Shown piece by piece: positions 8,758 through 18,321 of a DNA stretch of 61,723 bases. A model generated the notes under the pieces. It had not been told where the DNA came from. It was given only the letters and a program-made list of their open reading frames with translations, and made no database searches. Position 1 is the first letter of the stretch; each line of letters opens with the position of its first letter. Origin of the DNA: Candidatus Blautia faecipullorum (lineage in GTDB: Bacteria > Bacillota > Clostridia > Lachnospirales > Lachnospiraceae); NCBI GenBank assembly GCA_019115125.1, contig DXEG01000029.1, forward strand, positions 1 through 61,723, written 5' to 3'. Made by a program: the position numbers and the translations under genes.

Positions 8758-11700
8758 TTACGAATCTCCTTTTTCATCGGCCGTAAATACTTTTCCTCAA
8801 AGCTCTCCAGAGACATTGGCCGGTCATAATAAAATCCCTGGGCGCAGATACATCCGTCTTCCAGCAGCATATCCGCCTGGGTCTGATTTTCTACTCCCTC
8901 GGCGACGCAGAGCATTCCGCAGCTTTCGCAGATATGCACCAAATCCCTCACAATCATACGGGTCATTGTATTTTCAGTTATATTTTTGATCAGGCCGCGA
9001 TCCAGTTTTACCGAATGAAATTTCAGCTCGGACAGCATAGTTACATTGGAGTAGCCCGACCCGAAATCATCCAGCGAGAAACGAAGGCCATATTCTCCGA
9101 AACGGCGGATCTGTTCTTCAAAGGTATTATTTTCAAAATCACCTGCCGTCTCTGTGATCTCCAGCTCTATCAGCTCCTGGGGCACCTGGGGATAACGGCT
9201 CATGACTGCCAGAACAGAGGCCAGAACAGAGGAATTCAGCAGCGTGTACCTGGAAAAATTGCTGGACATGGGATATAGAGGATATCCCTTTTTCTGCCAT
9301 TGACTCATGCTGTCCAGCATCCGGTCAAATACAAAATAGTCCAGCTTCTGTATGGTTCCCTCTTTTTCCATATCTTCAATAATACGGCTGTGAGACAAAA
9401 GCTTTCCGTCTTTATCCAGAATACGCACAAGAGCCTCCGCCCCCATCAGACTGCCGTCCCTCATGTCAATCTTCGGTTGGATGAAGATCGTCAGTTGTCC
9501 TTCCGCCTGGAGCTTAGCCATTACATCCTTTTCCAAGGAGTAGTTCTGTTCCTGGATGGCCCTGAGATCTGTCGGTGAAAATTCTCCCGGATTGTCACAT
9601 TCCATGATGGAACGGGCTTTTTTTACAAGATCACGCCCTCTGAACACTCCGTCGGACCAGGTGATCCCCACCCGGTACAGTCCCGTATACTGCCGTCCTA
9701 TCATCTGCTTCGCTCTGGCGCACAGATTCAAAAATGAATGGTAGACCACGTCCGTACACAGAACAAGAAATTCTGTTTCATGGGTGTGAAACAGGAGCGA
9801 TTTATCAAATGCTTCCCTGAGGATCTCAGAAATATGAAGCAGAAACTGACGGGCAAACTCGAAGCCCCTCAGCTCTTTCAGCTTATCGTACTCCGGAACA
9901 TCTACCATCATAACGCCAAGAGAGCTGTAGCTATCCGAATCTATAGAATACAGCGCTTCCATGCAGGCGTCCAGATTTGACATCGTAAAAAATCTGTCCA
10001 AAAGAGAATCCTGCGTTCGCACATCACGGACCCGCCTTCTCTCCCTGATCAGATAGGGAAGCAGTTTTTGTATTAAGGCCGTACAATTCATATTCTTCCG
10101 GGGATTCTCAATGCACAGCATCTGTTCGGAATCTTTGTCGCTGTCCATGGGAAATATCGCGTACTGCCAGGACGATTTATCTTCTGTCTGTCTCGTCAGA
10201 ATTACCTGAGCCGGATTCACCGCGTAATTGGCGATCACAGGAAAGCTTGCCGTTTTCTTTCCGGAAATAGAATGTTGTATATTGTATTTTCCCGGGCCGA
10301 CCCATTCGTTGAGCATTGTCATGATCTGCTTTCCCTCTGTCAGCATCAGGATATATACGCGGTCGGCCTGATAATACTGGCCGATTTTACACAGAATTCC
10401 ATTTAAAGAATCTTTCGCGCTCTCAGAGGACAGCATCAGCTCCATACATTCCAGAGCCATATCCTTGTCCTCCTCCGTCAATATATGGGAAGTTGTCAGC
10501 GCATGGGATTCTTCCGGTGTATTCAGATCCCCCGGCACCAGGTCGTTTCTGAAATGTGTCTCTTTTTCCTGACAGAAGTCCACCGTATCCGCCGCTTCCC
10601 CGGCATGCAGAACACACAGACCGGATACGGAACTGAGCATATCCTCCAGTACGAAATCATCTGATCTTTGCGAGACCGCGCCGGCTACGAAACGGATAAA
10701 TCTCATCTCACGCATTCCGCTCAGGGAAATCCGGGCAAAGGAAAACGCGTTTTCCAGTCGTCTGCGTATCTGGGAGCTTGTATCGCTGTCAGGAAAAAAT
10801 ACCAGTAAACTACGTTCATCTTTCCATCCCACCAGACAGTCTGTATTTAATAGAACATGCAGAGCCGTGGCAATATCCTGCTCCTTCTGGCTGAGCCAGC
10901 CGTCGCAAAACAATTCTCCGGCTCCTTCTATGCTGATCTGCACTAAAGTGCAGGTGTGTCTGCTGTTATTACTCAGCAGACTTCTGATCAGCTTTTCTGT
11001 TGTTTCGTATGTATAAAGCCCCGTATACGGGTCAGTCTGTATATCCCCCCGAAGCTTCTTTTCCCATTCCGCCCTGCGGTCTCTTCTGTTGAGATAAGCG
11101 TACAGGCAGACATCCCCCGTTTCCTGGTCCCTGTTCAGATTGACTCCTATGGAAACCCAACGGATACTTCCGTCAGAGTCAACAATGCGGCACTTATCGT
11201 AAATCCAGCATCTTCCTCCGTCAAATTCGCCCAGCAAATACTCTCTGTTGAATTTTTTTCGGAAGCGCTTCACATCCTCCTCGGAAAAAAGTCTGGAAAT
11301 ACCCTTATCTATAATTTCATCATATGTCTGGTATTGGAGAAGCCGGATACGCTCCCTGCCTTCAAGGAGAAGCTTTTCAACTGTGTCGTAGGTAAGATTC
11401 GCCTGCAAAAAACAATACAGATTCGAGTACATATCCGACGGCATGATTCTCCGCTGCATAAAACGCGATTGCTGCCATGGAATATAGGAAAGATCCTCCT
11501 TAATACCAATGGCCTTTACCGGACTTCCATTCTCGTCGCAGAGCAGATGATAAGACATGGCTGCCCAGCCATAGCAGCTTGTCTGACGGTACTGGATCAT
11601 AAAATTTCCGCTGTTCTGCATCCGTCCGGACAGCAGTTCCCACCCGAAGGCACGAAATGCTTCCGCCGAGCCGCTGTGTATTCTTCCGCTTTCAATCAGA

Positions 11701-12719
11701 GATTCAGGAAAATCCTGGTATATGTTATGACGGCCCTCCAGAAGATCATTGGTATAAAGCATACGAAATACTCTGGAACGGACATCCACCTCCCAGAGCT
11801 GGTAGTCCGTCTGATCCGCCACAAAGTTCAGCCATTCTTTTTTTTCGTCCAACTGCGCCTTCAGTCTCTCCAATCCTTCGGTATTGTGAGAGATTTCAAT
11901 AATGATCGGCTTCCGGTCCTTGCTTCCGCCAGTGATACGAAGAAATCTGACCCGGCAGGAAATCCAGTTCCTTCCGTCAGGAGAAATCCTGTAGCAGGTG
12001 TTACCCGGCTTCCCGGTCCTGACCGTTTCCCATGCGTAAGACTCATAAGCTTCTATATCGTCCGGATGGATCTGAATCAGCTCTATGTTTGAAATTTCCT
12101 CGTCAAGGGACAGCCGTCTGTAGAAGCCAGGACTGACATATATGGGCTTTAATGAATCCCCTGCTTCAAAAATCCTCACGCCCTCGTCAATATAATGCAG
12201 CATCATCTGAGAAGAGGCGGACGAGGTCCGATCCATTTCACGCTCCGCCCATATGTCCGGAGACGTATAAATATAGTAATGGCAATTTTTATTCTTTTTT
12301 GCCATCTCGAGAGCATAATCGGCCTTTCGGGACAAATCCTCATAATCCGTTTCTTTTATAGAGGAAAGGTATACTCCAGTCGTCACTTTTATTTCTCCGG
12401 CGCCGCTTTCCTCAAAAGCCAGACGTAGCGATTGTACGATTCCGTTGATTTTTTCGTATATCGTTTTTTCTGTCAGACTGCCTGCTATAAATATCGCATA
12501 CCGTCTGTTTCCAATGTCCCCCGCAATATCCGTCTGCCGGAAAAAGCGCGCAAACACATCCGATATCAGTTCAGAATATTGCTCCTCTGCCTGTTTTGGT
12601 CCGGTGTTTTCTGGCTCCTTTTCTCTGAGAGAAATCAAAAAAAGAGCGCACAAATCAGAGGGCTTCAGCCCCTGCATACGCTCTTTTATCTTCCTCATAA
12701 CCGCATCTCTGTTCAGCAT
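8754..12719 (-). CDS. Multi-PAS, degenerate-GGDEF, EAL c-di-GMP phosphodiesterase
   Basis: This 1321-residue signalling protein ends in an EAL domain (about 1070-1315) that should cleave cyclic di-GMP. Catalytic landmarks are all visible: GAEALVR, SSNFSR, ELEITET, LDDFGSGYS, KLDRGL, AEGVE and QGFYYDRP. Three diguanylate-cyclase-like segments come earlier but lack the active motif: GNRRYAIF near the N-terminus, DERSLLVFF in the middle, and HETEF before the EAL domain. Between them are PAS-type sensor segments (about 145-480) and a GAF-like segment (about 730-880). No membrane helix is evident, so it is probably cytosolic. It is the first gene of a two-gene unit with the CheB-CheR fusion. AAGGA lies very close to the ATG, and the next ATG is at 12698, so the start is uncertain by a few codons. 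Confidence 0.92.
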   Translation of the reverse strand: MLNRDAVMRKIKERMQGLKPSDLCALFLISLREKEPENTGPKQAEEQYSELISDVFARFFRQTDIAGDIGNRRYAIFIAGSLTEKTIYEKINGIVQSLRLAFEESGAGEIKVTTGVYLSSIKETDYEDLSRKADYALEMAKKNKNCHYYIYTSPDIWAEREMDRTSSASSQMMLHYIDEGVRIFEAGDSLKPIYVSPGFYRRLSLDEEISNIELIQIHPDDIEAYESYAWETVRTGKPGNTCYRISPDGRNWISCRVRFLRITGGSKDRKPIIIEISHNTEGLERLKAQLDEKKEWLNFVADQTDYQLWEVDVRSRVFRMLYTNDLLEGRHNIYQDFPESLIESGRIHSGSAEAFRAFGWELLSGRMQNSGNFMIQYRQTSCYGWAAMSYHLLCDENGSPVKAIGIKEDLSYIPWQQSRFMQRRIMPSDMYSNLYCFLQANLTYDTVEKLLLEGRERIRLLQYQTYDEIIDKGISRLFSEEDVKRFRKKFNREYLLGEFDGGRCWIYDKCRIVDSDGSIRWVSIGVNLNRDQETGDVCLYAYLNRRDRRAEWEKKLRGDIQTDPYTGLYTYETTEKLIRSLLSNNSRHTCTLVQISIEGAGELFCDGWLSQKEQDIATALHVLLNTDCLVGWKDERSLLVFFPDSDTSSQIRRRLENAFSFARISLSGMREMRFIRFVAGAVSQRSDDFVLEDMLSSVSGLCVLHAGEAADTVDFCQEKETHFRNDLVPGDLNTPEESHALTTSHILTEEDKDMALECMELMLSSESAKDSLNGILCKIGQYYQADRVYILMLTEGKQIMTMLNEWVGPGKYNIQHSISGKKTASFPVIANYAVNPAQVILTRQTEDKSSWQYAIFPMDSDKDSEQMLCIENPRKNMNCTALIQKLLPYLIRERRRVRDVRTQDSLLDRFFTMSNLDACMEALYSIDSDSYSSLGVMMVDVPEYDKLKELRGFEFARQFLLHISEILREAFDKSLLFHTHETEFLVLCTDVVYHSFLNLCARAKQMIGRQYTGLYRVGITWSDGVFRGRDLVKKARSIMECDNPGEFSPTDLRAIQEQNYSLEKDVMAKLQAEGQLTIFIQPKIDMRDGSLMGAEALVRILDKDGKLLSHSRIIEDMEKEGTIQKLDYFVFDRMLDSMSQWQKKGYPLYPMSSNFSRYTLLNSSVLASVLAVMSRYPQVPQELIELEITETAGDFENNTFEEQIRRFGEYGLRFSLDDFGSGYSNVTMLSELKFHSVKLDRGLIKNITENTMTRMIVRDLVHICESCGMLCVAEGVENQTQADMLLEDGCICAQGFYYDRPMSLESFEEKYLRPMKKEIRK

Positions 12720-12741
12720 TTCCTTTTTTACCCTACCCCTG

Positions 12742-12824
12742 GGAAAATCGCTGGTTCAGCGATTTTCCACATAAGGGTGATTATGTCCTATGCACTTGCG
12801 ATATCCTCTCCATATAAGGGTAAT
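12742..12824 (-). promoter_or_regulatory. Leader hairpin and paired repeats upstream of the EAL gene
   Basis: A perfect 12-bp inverted repeat with a 3-base loop, GGAAAATCGCTG (12742-12753) and CAGCGATTTTCC (12757-12768), lies 22 bases before the start codon. Two near-identical repeats, TCCACATAAGGGTGAT (12766-12781) and TCCATATAAGGGTAAT (12809-12824), follow at a 43-bp period. No GEMM c-di-GMP riboswitch signature is seen. The hairpin could limit translation and the repeats could be operator sites. Confidence 0.55.
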
Positions 12825-12858
12825 GACACTGCAAATAAATATTGTCAGTTACTTTTTT

Positions 12859-12887
12859 ACTTTAGCATAAATTTGTTTATTCTTCAA
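12859..12887 (-). promoter_or_regulatory. Promoter for the EAL/cheBR unit
   Basis: On the minus strand TTGAAG (rc of 12882-12887), 17 bases, TAAAGT (rc of 12859-12864) with a TGC extension before the -10 box. The leader would be about 130 bases long. Confidence 0.55.
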
Positions 12888-12936
12888 GTGTCAGACTCTC
12901 TCTATTTTTTAAGAATCCCGCTGTATAACTAAATAA

Positions 12937-12960
12937 GGAGAGACATCATTCTGTCTCTCC
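12937..12960 (-). terminator. Terminator after the propeller protein gene
   Basis: GGAGAGACA (12937-12945) and TGTCTCTCC (12952-12960) pair perfectly around a 6-base loop, 10 bases after the stop codon. On the minus strand it is followed by TTATTT, a modest T tract. Confidence 0.65.
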
Positions 12961-12970
12961 CTATGGTGGT

Positions 12971-15028
12971 TTACCCTAACTCCACTCCCCAGATCTTGCA
13001 GTCCCGCGTTCCCACTACGGCGCAGTTTCCATAGACCGCGGGAGACGCCTCGATCACGCCATCGCTTAAAGAGAGTGTGTCATGCACCTCTCCTGTTTCT
13101 CCGTTCAGGAGATACATATTTCCGTCGCTGCTGCAGTACAGTACCTTGCCTGTGCCCTGGGAATCATATACGCAGACGGGGGAAGACCACGCGTAACCCG
13201 CATGATGCTCCCAGCAGATTTCTCCTGTCTCCTTATCCAGACATGCCAGCACTCCGGACGCATTGTCTTCTGTCTTGGAAACCGTCACGTAAATATAGCC
13301 GGACAGGCTGTCTGCGCCGGAAGCGATGGTGGACTGTACTCCGCCGGATACGCCGTCGTCAGTATAACATTGATAATCCGTATGCCAGATGATTTCTCCT
13401 GTTTCCGCGTCGATCTTCCATATGGGGATCTCCGCCCTGTCGCTGCTCCGCCATCCCAGCCGGAATGAGGTGCTGACATAAAGGTACAGCCGTCCGTTTT
13501 CTATGGAAAGGACAGGTGTGGAATTAGAATCGTCCAGCACATCCTGCACCCATACGAGCTGAAGAGTGTTCAGGTCAAGGCACATCAGATTTCCGCCGTT
13601 GTCAGCGATAAAAAGATATCCTTTATAGATGGCGGCGCTGTCCTCCATGCCCAGCCAGAAGCTTTCGGTACTGGACCGCGTTCCGTTATACCGCCATTTT
13701 ACCGTCTTTCCCGGAGCGACGGATAAGGTCCCCGCCTCCTGGTCGTACTGCGTATTCAGTTTGATCAGATAAACGATCCCGTTTTCACCTGGATAGATCA
13801 GGGTGTCCGTCTCCTCATCCACCAGCGCGGAGCCGTCAAAAAAGCTGAGACTGCCTCTGAGAGAGAACGGATCGTTGTCTCCGAAGGTATACATGGTGCT
13901 GCAGTCCAGAAGATTGATGATAAATACTCTCGCCGTGCCTTCGTCGCTGTTGTATCCGGCTCCCACATACATAATGGGATACCCTCTGGGATCAAGCGCC
14001 CCGGCTCCCTTGAAGGTATATCCCAGATAAAGGGCGTCGCGGGTGGGTTCTCCGTCCTCCAGATCCAGAAAGTATACATAGCCGTTCATGCAGGCGTAGA
14101 TCACCTCCACGAGACTGTCCTTTTCCTTCGCCCAGTCGTACATATTCATATGGGCTTTTACTTCCTTCGGCCAGCGGCGCATCAGAGGCTGGCCGGTCCA
14201 TCCGCTTCCGGTCCATACGGTTCCTCCGGAGGAAAGAGACCCGGTATCGTGAGACCATTTTGAACTGAGGGTGTAATTTTTCATTTCCGCAGTTTTGAAG
14301 GAAGCCCCGTCTCTGAAATTGTTTCCACGGAAGGTAAGGATACCGTCCGCGTCTGTGTACTCCTCCCCCACCAGAAAACTGATCTCCTCGTCGGAAACAT
14401 ATTCTGCGGGACTGTCCAACATGGTTCCGTCGATTTCAATATCTGTGGAACTGATCAGATTTGAAGGAGCGGTCGCCTCCGTACTGTGCGGCTCAAAGGT
14501 AATTTCCTTTGTGGCGACCATATCCACAGGAGCCGCTTCCTCCTCTCCCATCCCGGCGGCCGCTTCCATGAGCTTTTCCGGCGCCTTAAAAATATTTACT
14601 TTCCCCCGAATGAGCAGAATTACAACCACAAGCGCGCAGAGAATACCCGCTCCTGCAAAAATCCTCAGCGCCGCTGGATTTTTGATTCTTTTTCCGGAAG
14701 GCCGTCTGCCGCTGGATTTCCGCTTCTGTCCGGGGCGTTTTGTTCCCTCGGCAGGATGTATCTGATTCGTCTGAGAATAGTATCCGGTTCGGGGCCGGGC
14801 GTTATTCTTATCCTTTGTATTTTTTATCTGACTGCTTTTTACCGGGGCTTCCGTCCTGTATACTGCTTCACGACGGCTTTCCGCCCGGGGAGATTCTGAT
14901 CCCGTGGTTTTCCGGGAAATATTTTTCTCAGAGTTCTCCTGTCTTTTTGCCGCAAGCGCTCTCTGGCGGCTTTTATACTGGCTGCCGAACCTGCTTTTTC
15001 TCACATGAGACTTTTTTCTTTCGTTCAT
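12971..15028 (-). CDS. Membrane-anchored PQQ-type beta-propeller protein
   Basis: This 685-residue protein has a very basic, Ser/Arg/Lys-rich N-terminal tail (1-118), one membrane helix (about 121-140) and a large outer part. The outer part carries PQQ/YVTN-type propeller blades, seen as repeats such as NGYVYFLDLEDGE, NGIVYLIKLN, NGGNLMCLDLNT, WKIDAETGEIIWHTDY, LACLDKETGEICWEH and DGNMYLLNGETGEV. The W/LD..TGE..W pattern is the family signature. No cytochrome c motif is seen. A periplasm-like enzyme role is unlikely; binding or scaffolding at the wall is a guess. The propeller blades recall those in the outer part of the kinase at 54233. It stands alone between the EAL unit and the his operon. 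Confidence 0.85.
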   Translation of the reverse strand: MNERKKSHVRKSRFGSQYKSRQRALAAKRQENSEKNISRKTTGSESPRAESRREAVYRTEAPVKSSQIKNTKDKNNARPRTGYYSQTNQIHPAEGTKRPGQKRKSSGRRPSGKRIKNPAALRIFAGAGILCALVVVILLIRGKVNIFKAPEKLMEAAAGMGEEEAAPVDMVATKEITFEPHSTEATAPSNLISSTDIEIDGTMLDSPAEYVSDEEISFLVGEEYTDADGILTFRGNNFRDGASFKTAEMKNYTLSSKWSHDTGSLSSGGTVWTGSGWTGQPLMRRWPKEVKAHMNMYDWAKEKDSLVEVIYACMNGYVYFLDLEDGEPTRDALYLGYTFKGAGALDPRGYPIMYVGAGYNSDEGTARVFIINLLDCSTMYTFGDNDPFSLRGSLSFFDGSALVDEETDTLIYPGENGIVYLIKLNTQYDQEAGTLSVAPGKTVKWRYNGTRSSTESFWLGMEDSAAIYKGYLFIADNGGNLMCLDLNTLQLVWVQDVLDDSNSTPVLSIENGRLYLYVSTSFRLGWRSSDRAEIPIWKIDAETGEIIWHTDYQCYTDDGVSGGVQSTIASGADSLSGYIYVTVSKTEDNASGVLACLDKETGEICWEHHAGYAWSSPVCVYDSQGTGKVLYCSSDGNMYLLNGETGEVHDTLSLSDGVIEASPAVYGNCAVVGTRDCKIWGVELG

Positions 15029-15115
15029 ACGCTTTCCCTCAAAATGCCGGAGCAGGAATCCTTCCCCGTCTCCGGCTCTTACACATGTTTTTCTTATATT
15101 TTAAGTTCTTCCGCC

Positions 15116-16399
15116 TTATCTTCTGGCAAGTTCCCGGGTGATCTCATCCCAGGTAACGCCTTTTTCCGCCATCAGCACCATCACATGATACAGAAAATCA
15201 GAAATCTCATATTTAATCTCTTCTTTATCCGGGTTTTTGGCCGCTATGACGATCTCGGTACATTCCTCCCCCACTTTTTTAAGGATTTTGTCAATTCCCT
15301 TGTCAAACAGATAGTTGGTATAGGAACCCTCCTTTGGATGGGCCTTCCTGTCCAGGATCACGTCATAAACCTCCTGGAACACACGGAGCGGATTGGTATC
15401 GTCATATTCCTTTTTCATCAGCGGCTGGAAAAAGCATGTTTTGTTTCCTGTATGGCAGGCTGCCCCCACCTGGGCTACCTTTGCCAGAATTGTATCATTA
15501 TCACAGTCCAGTGTCAAAGACTTTACATACTGGAAATGACCTGAGGTCAGGCCTTTTACCCATAATTCCTGACGGCTGCGGCTCCAGTAAGTCATCTTGC
15601 CTGTTTTCAGGGTTTTCTGAAAAGCCTCCTCGTTCATATAGGCCACCATCAAAACCTGATCGGTTTTGTAGTCCTGCACCACCACAGGGATCAGCCCGTC
15701 GCTGTTCAGCTTGAATTCTTCCCAGGAGACCGCGCTTTCAAAGGTGTCCACGGCAACTCCGGCTTTTTTACATTCCTGCTTAAATTCCAGGACAGAGGTT
15801 TCCCGGGCGCTCACATATGCGCCGCTTAAGCCCGATACGCCGGGATGCTTCAAAAAGCTTATCAGAGCATCCTGACGGCTCTCTTCTGTGTGAAGGATCA
15901 CCTGCATATCCGAGGTATCCGCCACAATATCCTGTACCGTGTCCAGGGCGAGGATTCCCCCCGCGTAGGCTTCGATCCGTTTTTTATTTTCTGTAAACTC
16001 TTCCGGGGAGGAAATGCAGACGATCATCTTTTCTCTGCCGAAGCGTTTGGACATTTCCTCCAGAAGCTCGACATTGCTCTGTTTTGAAAAATTGAGCGCC
16101 ACCTTGGCGCAGCCTGCGTAGATGAGCTTCTTTACATCCTCCATCCGGTTGATATTGCCTGCCGCCATTACCGGGATCTCTGACGCCTTGCAGATATCCT
16201 TAATCCGGGCAATGGCCTTTTCATGCTCCTCATCTCCGGAGGAAAAGTCGAAGACCAGAAGCTCGTCCGCTCCATTGTCGCTGTAAAAACGTGCAAGAGC
16301 TTCCACGTCTCCATTGCCGAAAAGATTTCTCTGTCCGAATCCGGTCACCGCTTTGCCGGACTGCAGATACAGACAGGGAATGATTTGTTTGTTCATCAT
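15116..16399 (-). CDS. hisIE: HisF-like domain fused to HisI and HisE
   Basis: This 427-residue protein performs steps 2 and 3 of histidine synthesis. The HisI cyclohydrolase part (about 225-315) shows [22 protein letters not shown] and [13 protein letters not shown] with its zinc cysteines. The HisE pyrophosphohydrolase part (about 330-427) has [16 protein letters not shown]. The first 210 residues are a HisA/HisF-type barrel: [41 protein letters not shown]. Aligning it to HisF puts Tyr at the Asp11 position and Ser at the Asp130 position, so the barrel should not make imidazole-glycerol phosphate. AAGGAG lies eight bases before the ATG. It is the last gene of the operon; hisH, hisA, hisC and a true hisF are not in the window. 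Confidence 0.93.
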   Translation of the reverse strand: MMNKQIIPCLYLQSGKAVTGFGQRNLFGNGDVEALARFYSDNGADELLVFDFSSGDEEHEKAIARIKDICKASEIPVMAAGNINRMEDVKKLIYAGCAKVALNFSKQSNVELLEEMSKRFGREKMIVCISSPEEFTENKKRIEAYAGGILALDTVQDIVADTSDMQVILHTEESRQDALISFLKHPGVSGLSGAYVSARETSVLEFKQECKKAGVAVDTFESAVSWEEFKLNSDGLIPVVVQDYKTDQVLMVAYMNEEAFQKTLKTGKMTYWSRSRQELWVKGLTSGHFQYVKSLTLDCDNDTILAKVAQVGAACHTGNKTCFFQPLMKKEYDDTNPLRVFQEVYDVILDRKAHPKEGSYTNYLFDKGIDKILKKVGEECTEIVIAAKNPDKEEIKYEISDFLYHVMVLMAEKGVTWDEITRELARR

Positions 16400-16410
16400 A
16401 TTTTAACTCC

Positions 16411-17001
16411 TTATGAAAGACTGCCCTTTGTGGAGAGCACGTCTGTGATACGCGGGTCGAAGGAAACCGCCTGATCCAGCGCCTTGGCAAAGCTCTTGAA
16501 CATAGCCTCGGCCAGATGATGGCTGTTTCCGTTGGTAAGAACCTTCAGGTGCAGATTCATTCCGGCCGAATAGGAAACGGCGTAGAAAAATTCCTTTACC
16601 ATCTCCGAAGACATGTCCCCGATCTTTTCTGAAGAAAATTCTCCGTCCCAGGAAAAATAAGGCCGTCCGGAAAGATCCACCGCGCACAGCACCAGGACTT
16701 CATCCATGGGAAGGATACAGCTTCCGTAGCGGCGGATTCCTTTTTTGTCTCCCGCCGCCTCCCGGATGGCGTTTCCCAGCACAATGCCCGTGTCCTCTAT
16801 GGTGTGGTGGTCGTCTACCTGGAGATCCCCGTGAACGCGGAGACAAAGGTCAAAAAGCCCATGGCGGGTAAAACCGTCCAGCATATGATCAAAAAATCCC
16901 ACCCCTGTTTCGATATCGGAATAGCCGCTCCCGTCGAGAACCAGCTTCAGCTTGATCTCTGTTTCCTTTGTATTTCTTTCTAAAGACGCTTCTCTTATCA
17001 T
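16411..17001 (-). CDS. hisB: Imidazoleglycerol-phosphate dehydratase
   Basis: This 196-residue enzyme dehydrates imidazole-glycerol phosphate to imidazole-acetol phosphate, step 6 (sometimes counted 7) of histidine synthesis. Both metal-binding halves are visible: FFDHMLDGFTRHG with DDHHTIEDTG in the first, and GRPYFSWDGEF with GNSHHLAEAMFKSFA in the second. Length is normal for the single-function Gram-positive form without the phosphatase domain. It lies between hisD (17 bases upstream) and the HisIE fusion (11 bases downstream). Confidence 0.97.
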   Translation of the reverse strand: MIREASLERNTKETEIKLKLVLDGSGYSDIETGVGFFDHMLDGFTRHGLFDLCLRVHGDLQVDDHHTIEDTGIVLGNAIREAAGDKKGIRRYGSCILPMDEVLVLCAVDLSGRPYFSWDGEFSSEKIGDMSSEMVKEFFYAVSYSAGMNLHLKVLTNGNSHHLAEAMFKSFAKALDQAVSFDPRITDVLSTKGSLS

Positions 17002-17018
17002 AATCTGTCTCTTCTCCG

Positions 17019-18320
17019 TTATTTCTTTTCATCCTCAAACCGCACGGCGATAGAATTCGCGTGAGCCGTAAGCTGCTCCGCGGCGGCGAATTTCTCAATA
17101 TCGCAGTGAATTTTCTCCAGGGCTTCCCGGGAATAATATACGATACTGGATTTTTTTACAAAATCATCCACCGAGAGAGGCGAGAAAAATTTCGCCGTTC
17201 CGTTGGTGGGAAGCACATGGTTCGGACCCGCAAAATAATCGCCCAGAGGCTCCGAGCTGTAAGGACCGATAAAAATCGCTCCGGCGTTGCGGACCTTCAT
17301 CATCACCTCGAAGGGATTGCCGGTAACGATCTCCATATGTTCAGAGGCGATCTCATTGGCAGCCTCCACAGCCTCGTCCATATTCTCCGCGATGAGGATA
17401 TATCCGAAATTGTCCAGGGATTTCTCTATGATCTCCCGTCTGGAAAGCTTTTCCGCAAAACCGTCCACCTCCCGGCTGACCTTTTCCGCAAGCTCCGCGC
17501 TTGTGGTGATCAGTATCGCGGAGGCCAGCTCGTCGTGCTCCGCCTGGGAAAGAAGATCGGCGGCCACATACCGGGGATTGGCCGTCTCGTCCGCCAGAAC
17601 AAGAATTTCACTGGGGCCGGCGATTGAATCAATGCTTACATAACCATATACGGCCTTTTTCGCCAGGGCTACAAAGATATTTCCCGGCCCCACGATCTTG
17701 TCCGCCTTGGGGATACTCTCTGTTCCGTAGGCCAGCGCCGCCACTGCCTGGGCGCCTCCGGCTTTATAGATCACGTCCGCTCCCGCTTCCCTGGCCGCCA
17801 CAAGGGTGGTGGGGCATACCTTCCCGTCCTTTCCCGGAGGCGTGGTCATGATGATCTCATCCACTCCCGCCACCTTTGCCGGAACAATATTCATAAGAAC
17901 AGAAGAAGGATAAACCGCTTTTCCGCCCGGAACATAGACGCCTACTCTTTTCAGGGGCGTCACCTTCTGTCCGAGCATGGTTCCCTCCTCTGTGCTTGAG
18001 AACCAACTGTTCTGCTTCTGCTTTTCATGAAAGCTTCTGATATTGACGAGAGCCCTGCGGATCACCTCCACAAGAGAAGGATCCACCGCCTCATAGGCCT
18101 CCTTTATTTCTTCTTCTGTCACGCGGACGGTTTCCGCCGTGATCTCCGCCTTGTCAAATTCTCTGGTATAGGCGAAAAGAGCCTTGTCTCCTTCTGCCCG
18201 TACCTTTTTTAAGATCTCGTCCACGGCGGCTTCATACTTCCCGTAATTATTCGGGCTGCGCTTCAGGAGATTTTCCAGAATATCCTTCGTGCTGTCCTTT
18301 GTCAACCTTACTGTACGCAT
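17019..18320 (-). CDS. hisD: Histidinol dehydrogenase
   Basis: This 433-residue zinc enzyme oxidises histidinol to histidine in two NAD-dependent steps. The family shows clearly in GVYVPGGKAVYPSSVLMN, GAQAVAALAYGTESIPKADK, KIVGPGNIFVALAKK, LSQAEHDELASAIL and the late GPNHVLPTNGTAKF with its base histidine. Length is typical. It starts one base after hisG ends, so the two are coupled in translation. Confidence 0.98.
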   Translation of the reverse strand: MRTVRLTKDSTKDILENLLKRSPNNYGKYEAAVDEILKKVRAEGDKALFAYTREFDKAEITAETVRVTEEEIKEAYEAVDPSLVEVIRRALVNIRSFHEKQKQNSWFSSTEEGTMLGQKVTPLKRVGVYVPGGKAVYPSSVLMNIVPAKVAGVDEIIMTTPPGKDGKVCPTTLVAAREAGADVIYKAGGAQAVAALAYGTESIPKADKIVGPGNIFVALAKKAVYGYVSIDSIAGPSEILVLADETANPRYVAADLLSQAEHDELASAILITTSAELAEKVSREVDGFAEKLSRREIIEKSLDNFGYILIAENMDEAVEAANEIASEHMEIVTGNPFEVMMKVRNAGAIFIGPYSSEPLGDYFAGPNHVLPTNGTAKFFSPLSVDDFVKKSSIVYYSREALEKIHCDIEKFAAAEQLTAHANSIAVRFEDEKK

Positions 18321-18321
18321 A

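Noticed and set aside
10956-12092. A 378-codon plus-strand open frame
   Set aside because: Antisense to the EAL protein gene; no domain or ribosome site.
12720-12860. c-di-GMP riboswitch upstream of the EAL gene
   Set aside because: The conserved GEMM core sequences and tetraloop-receptor layout are not present; only a simple hairpin and repeats are seen.
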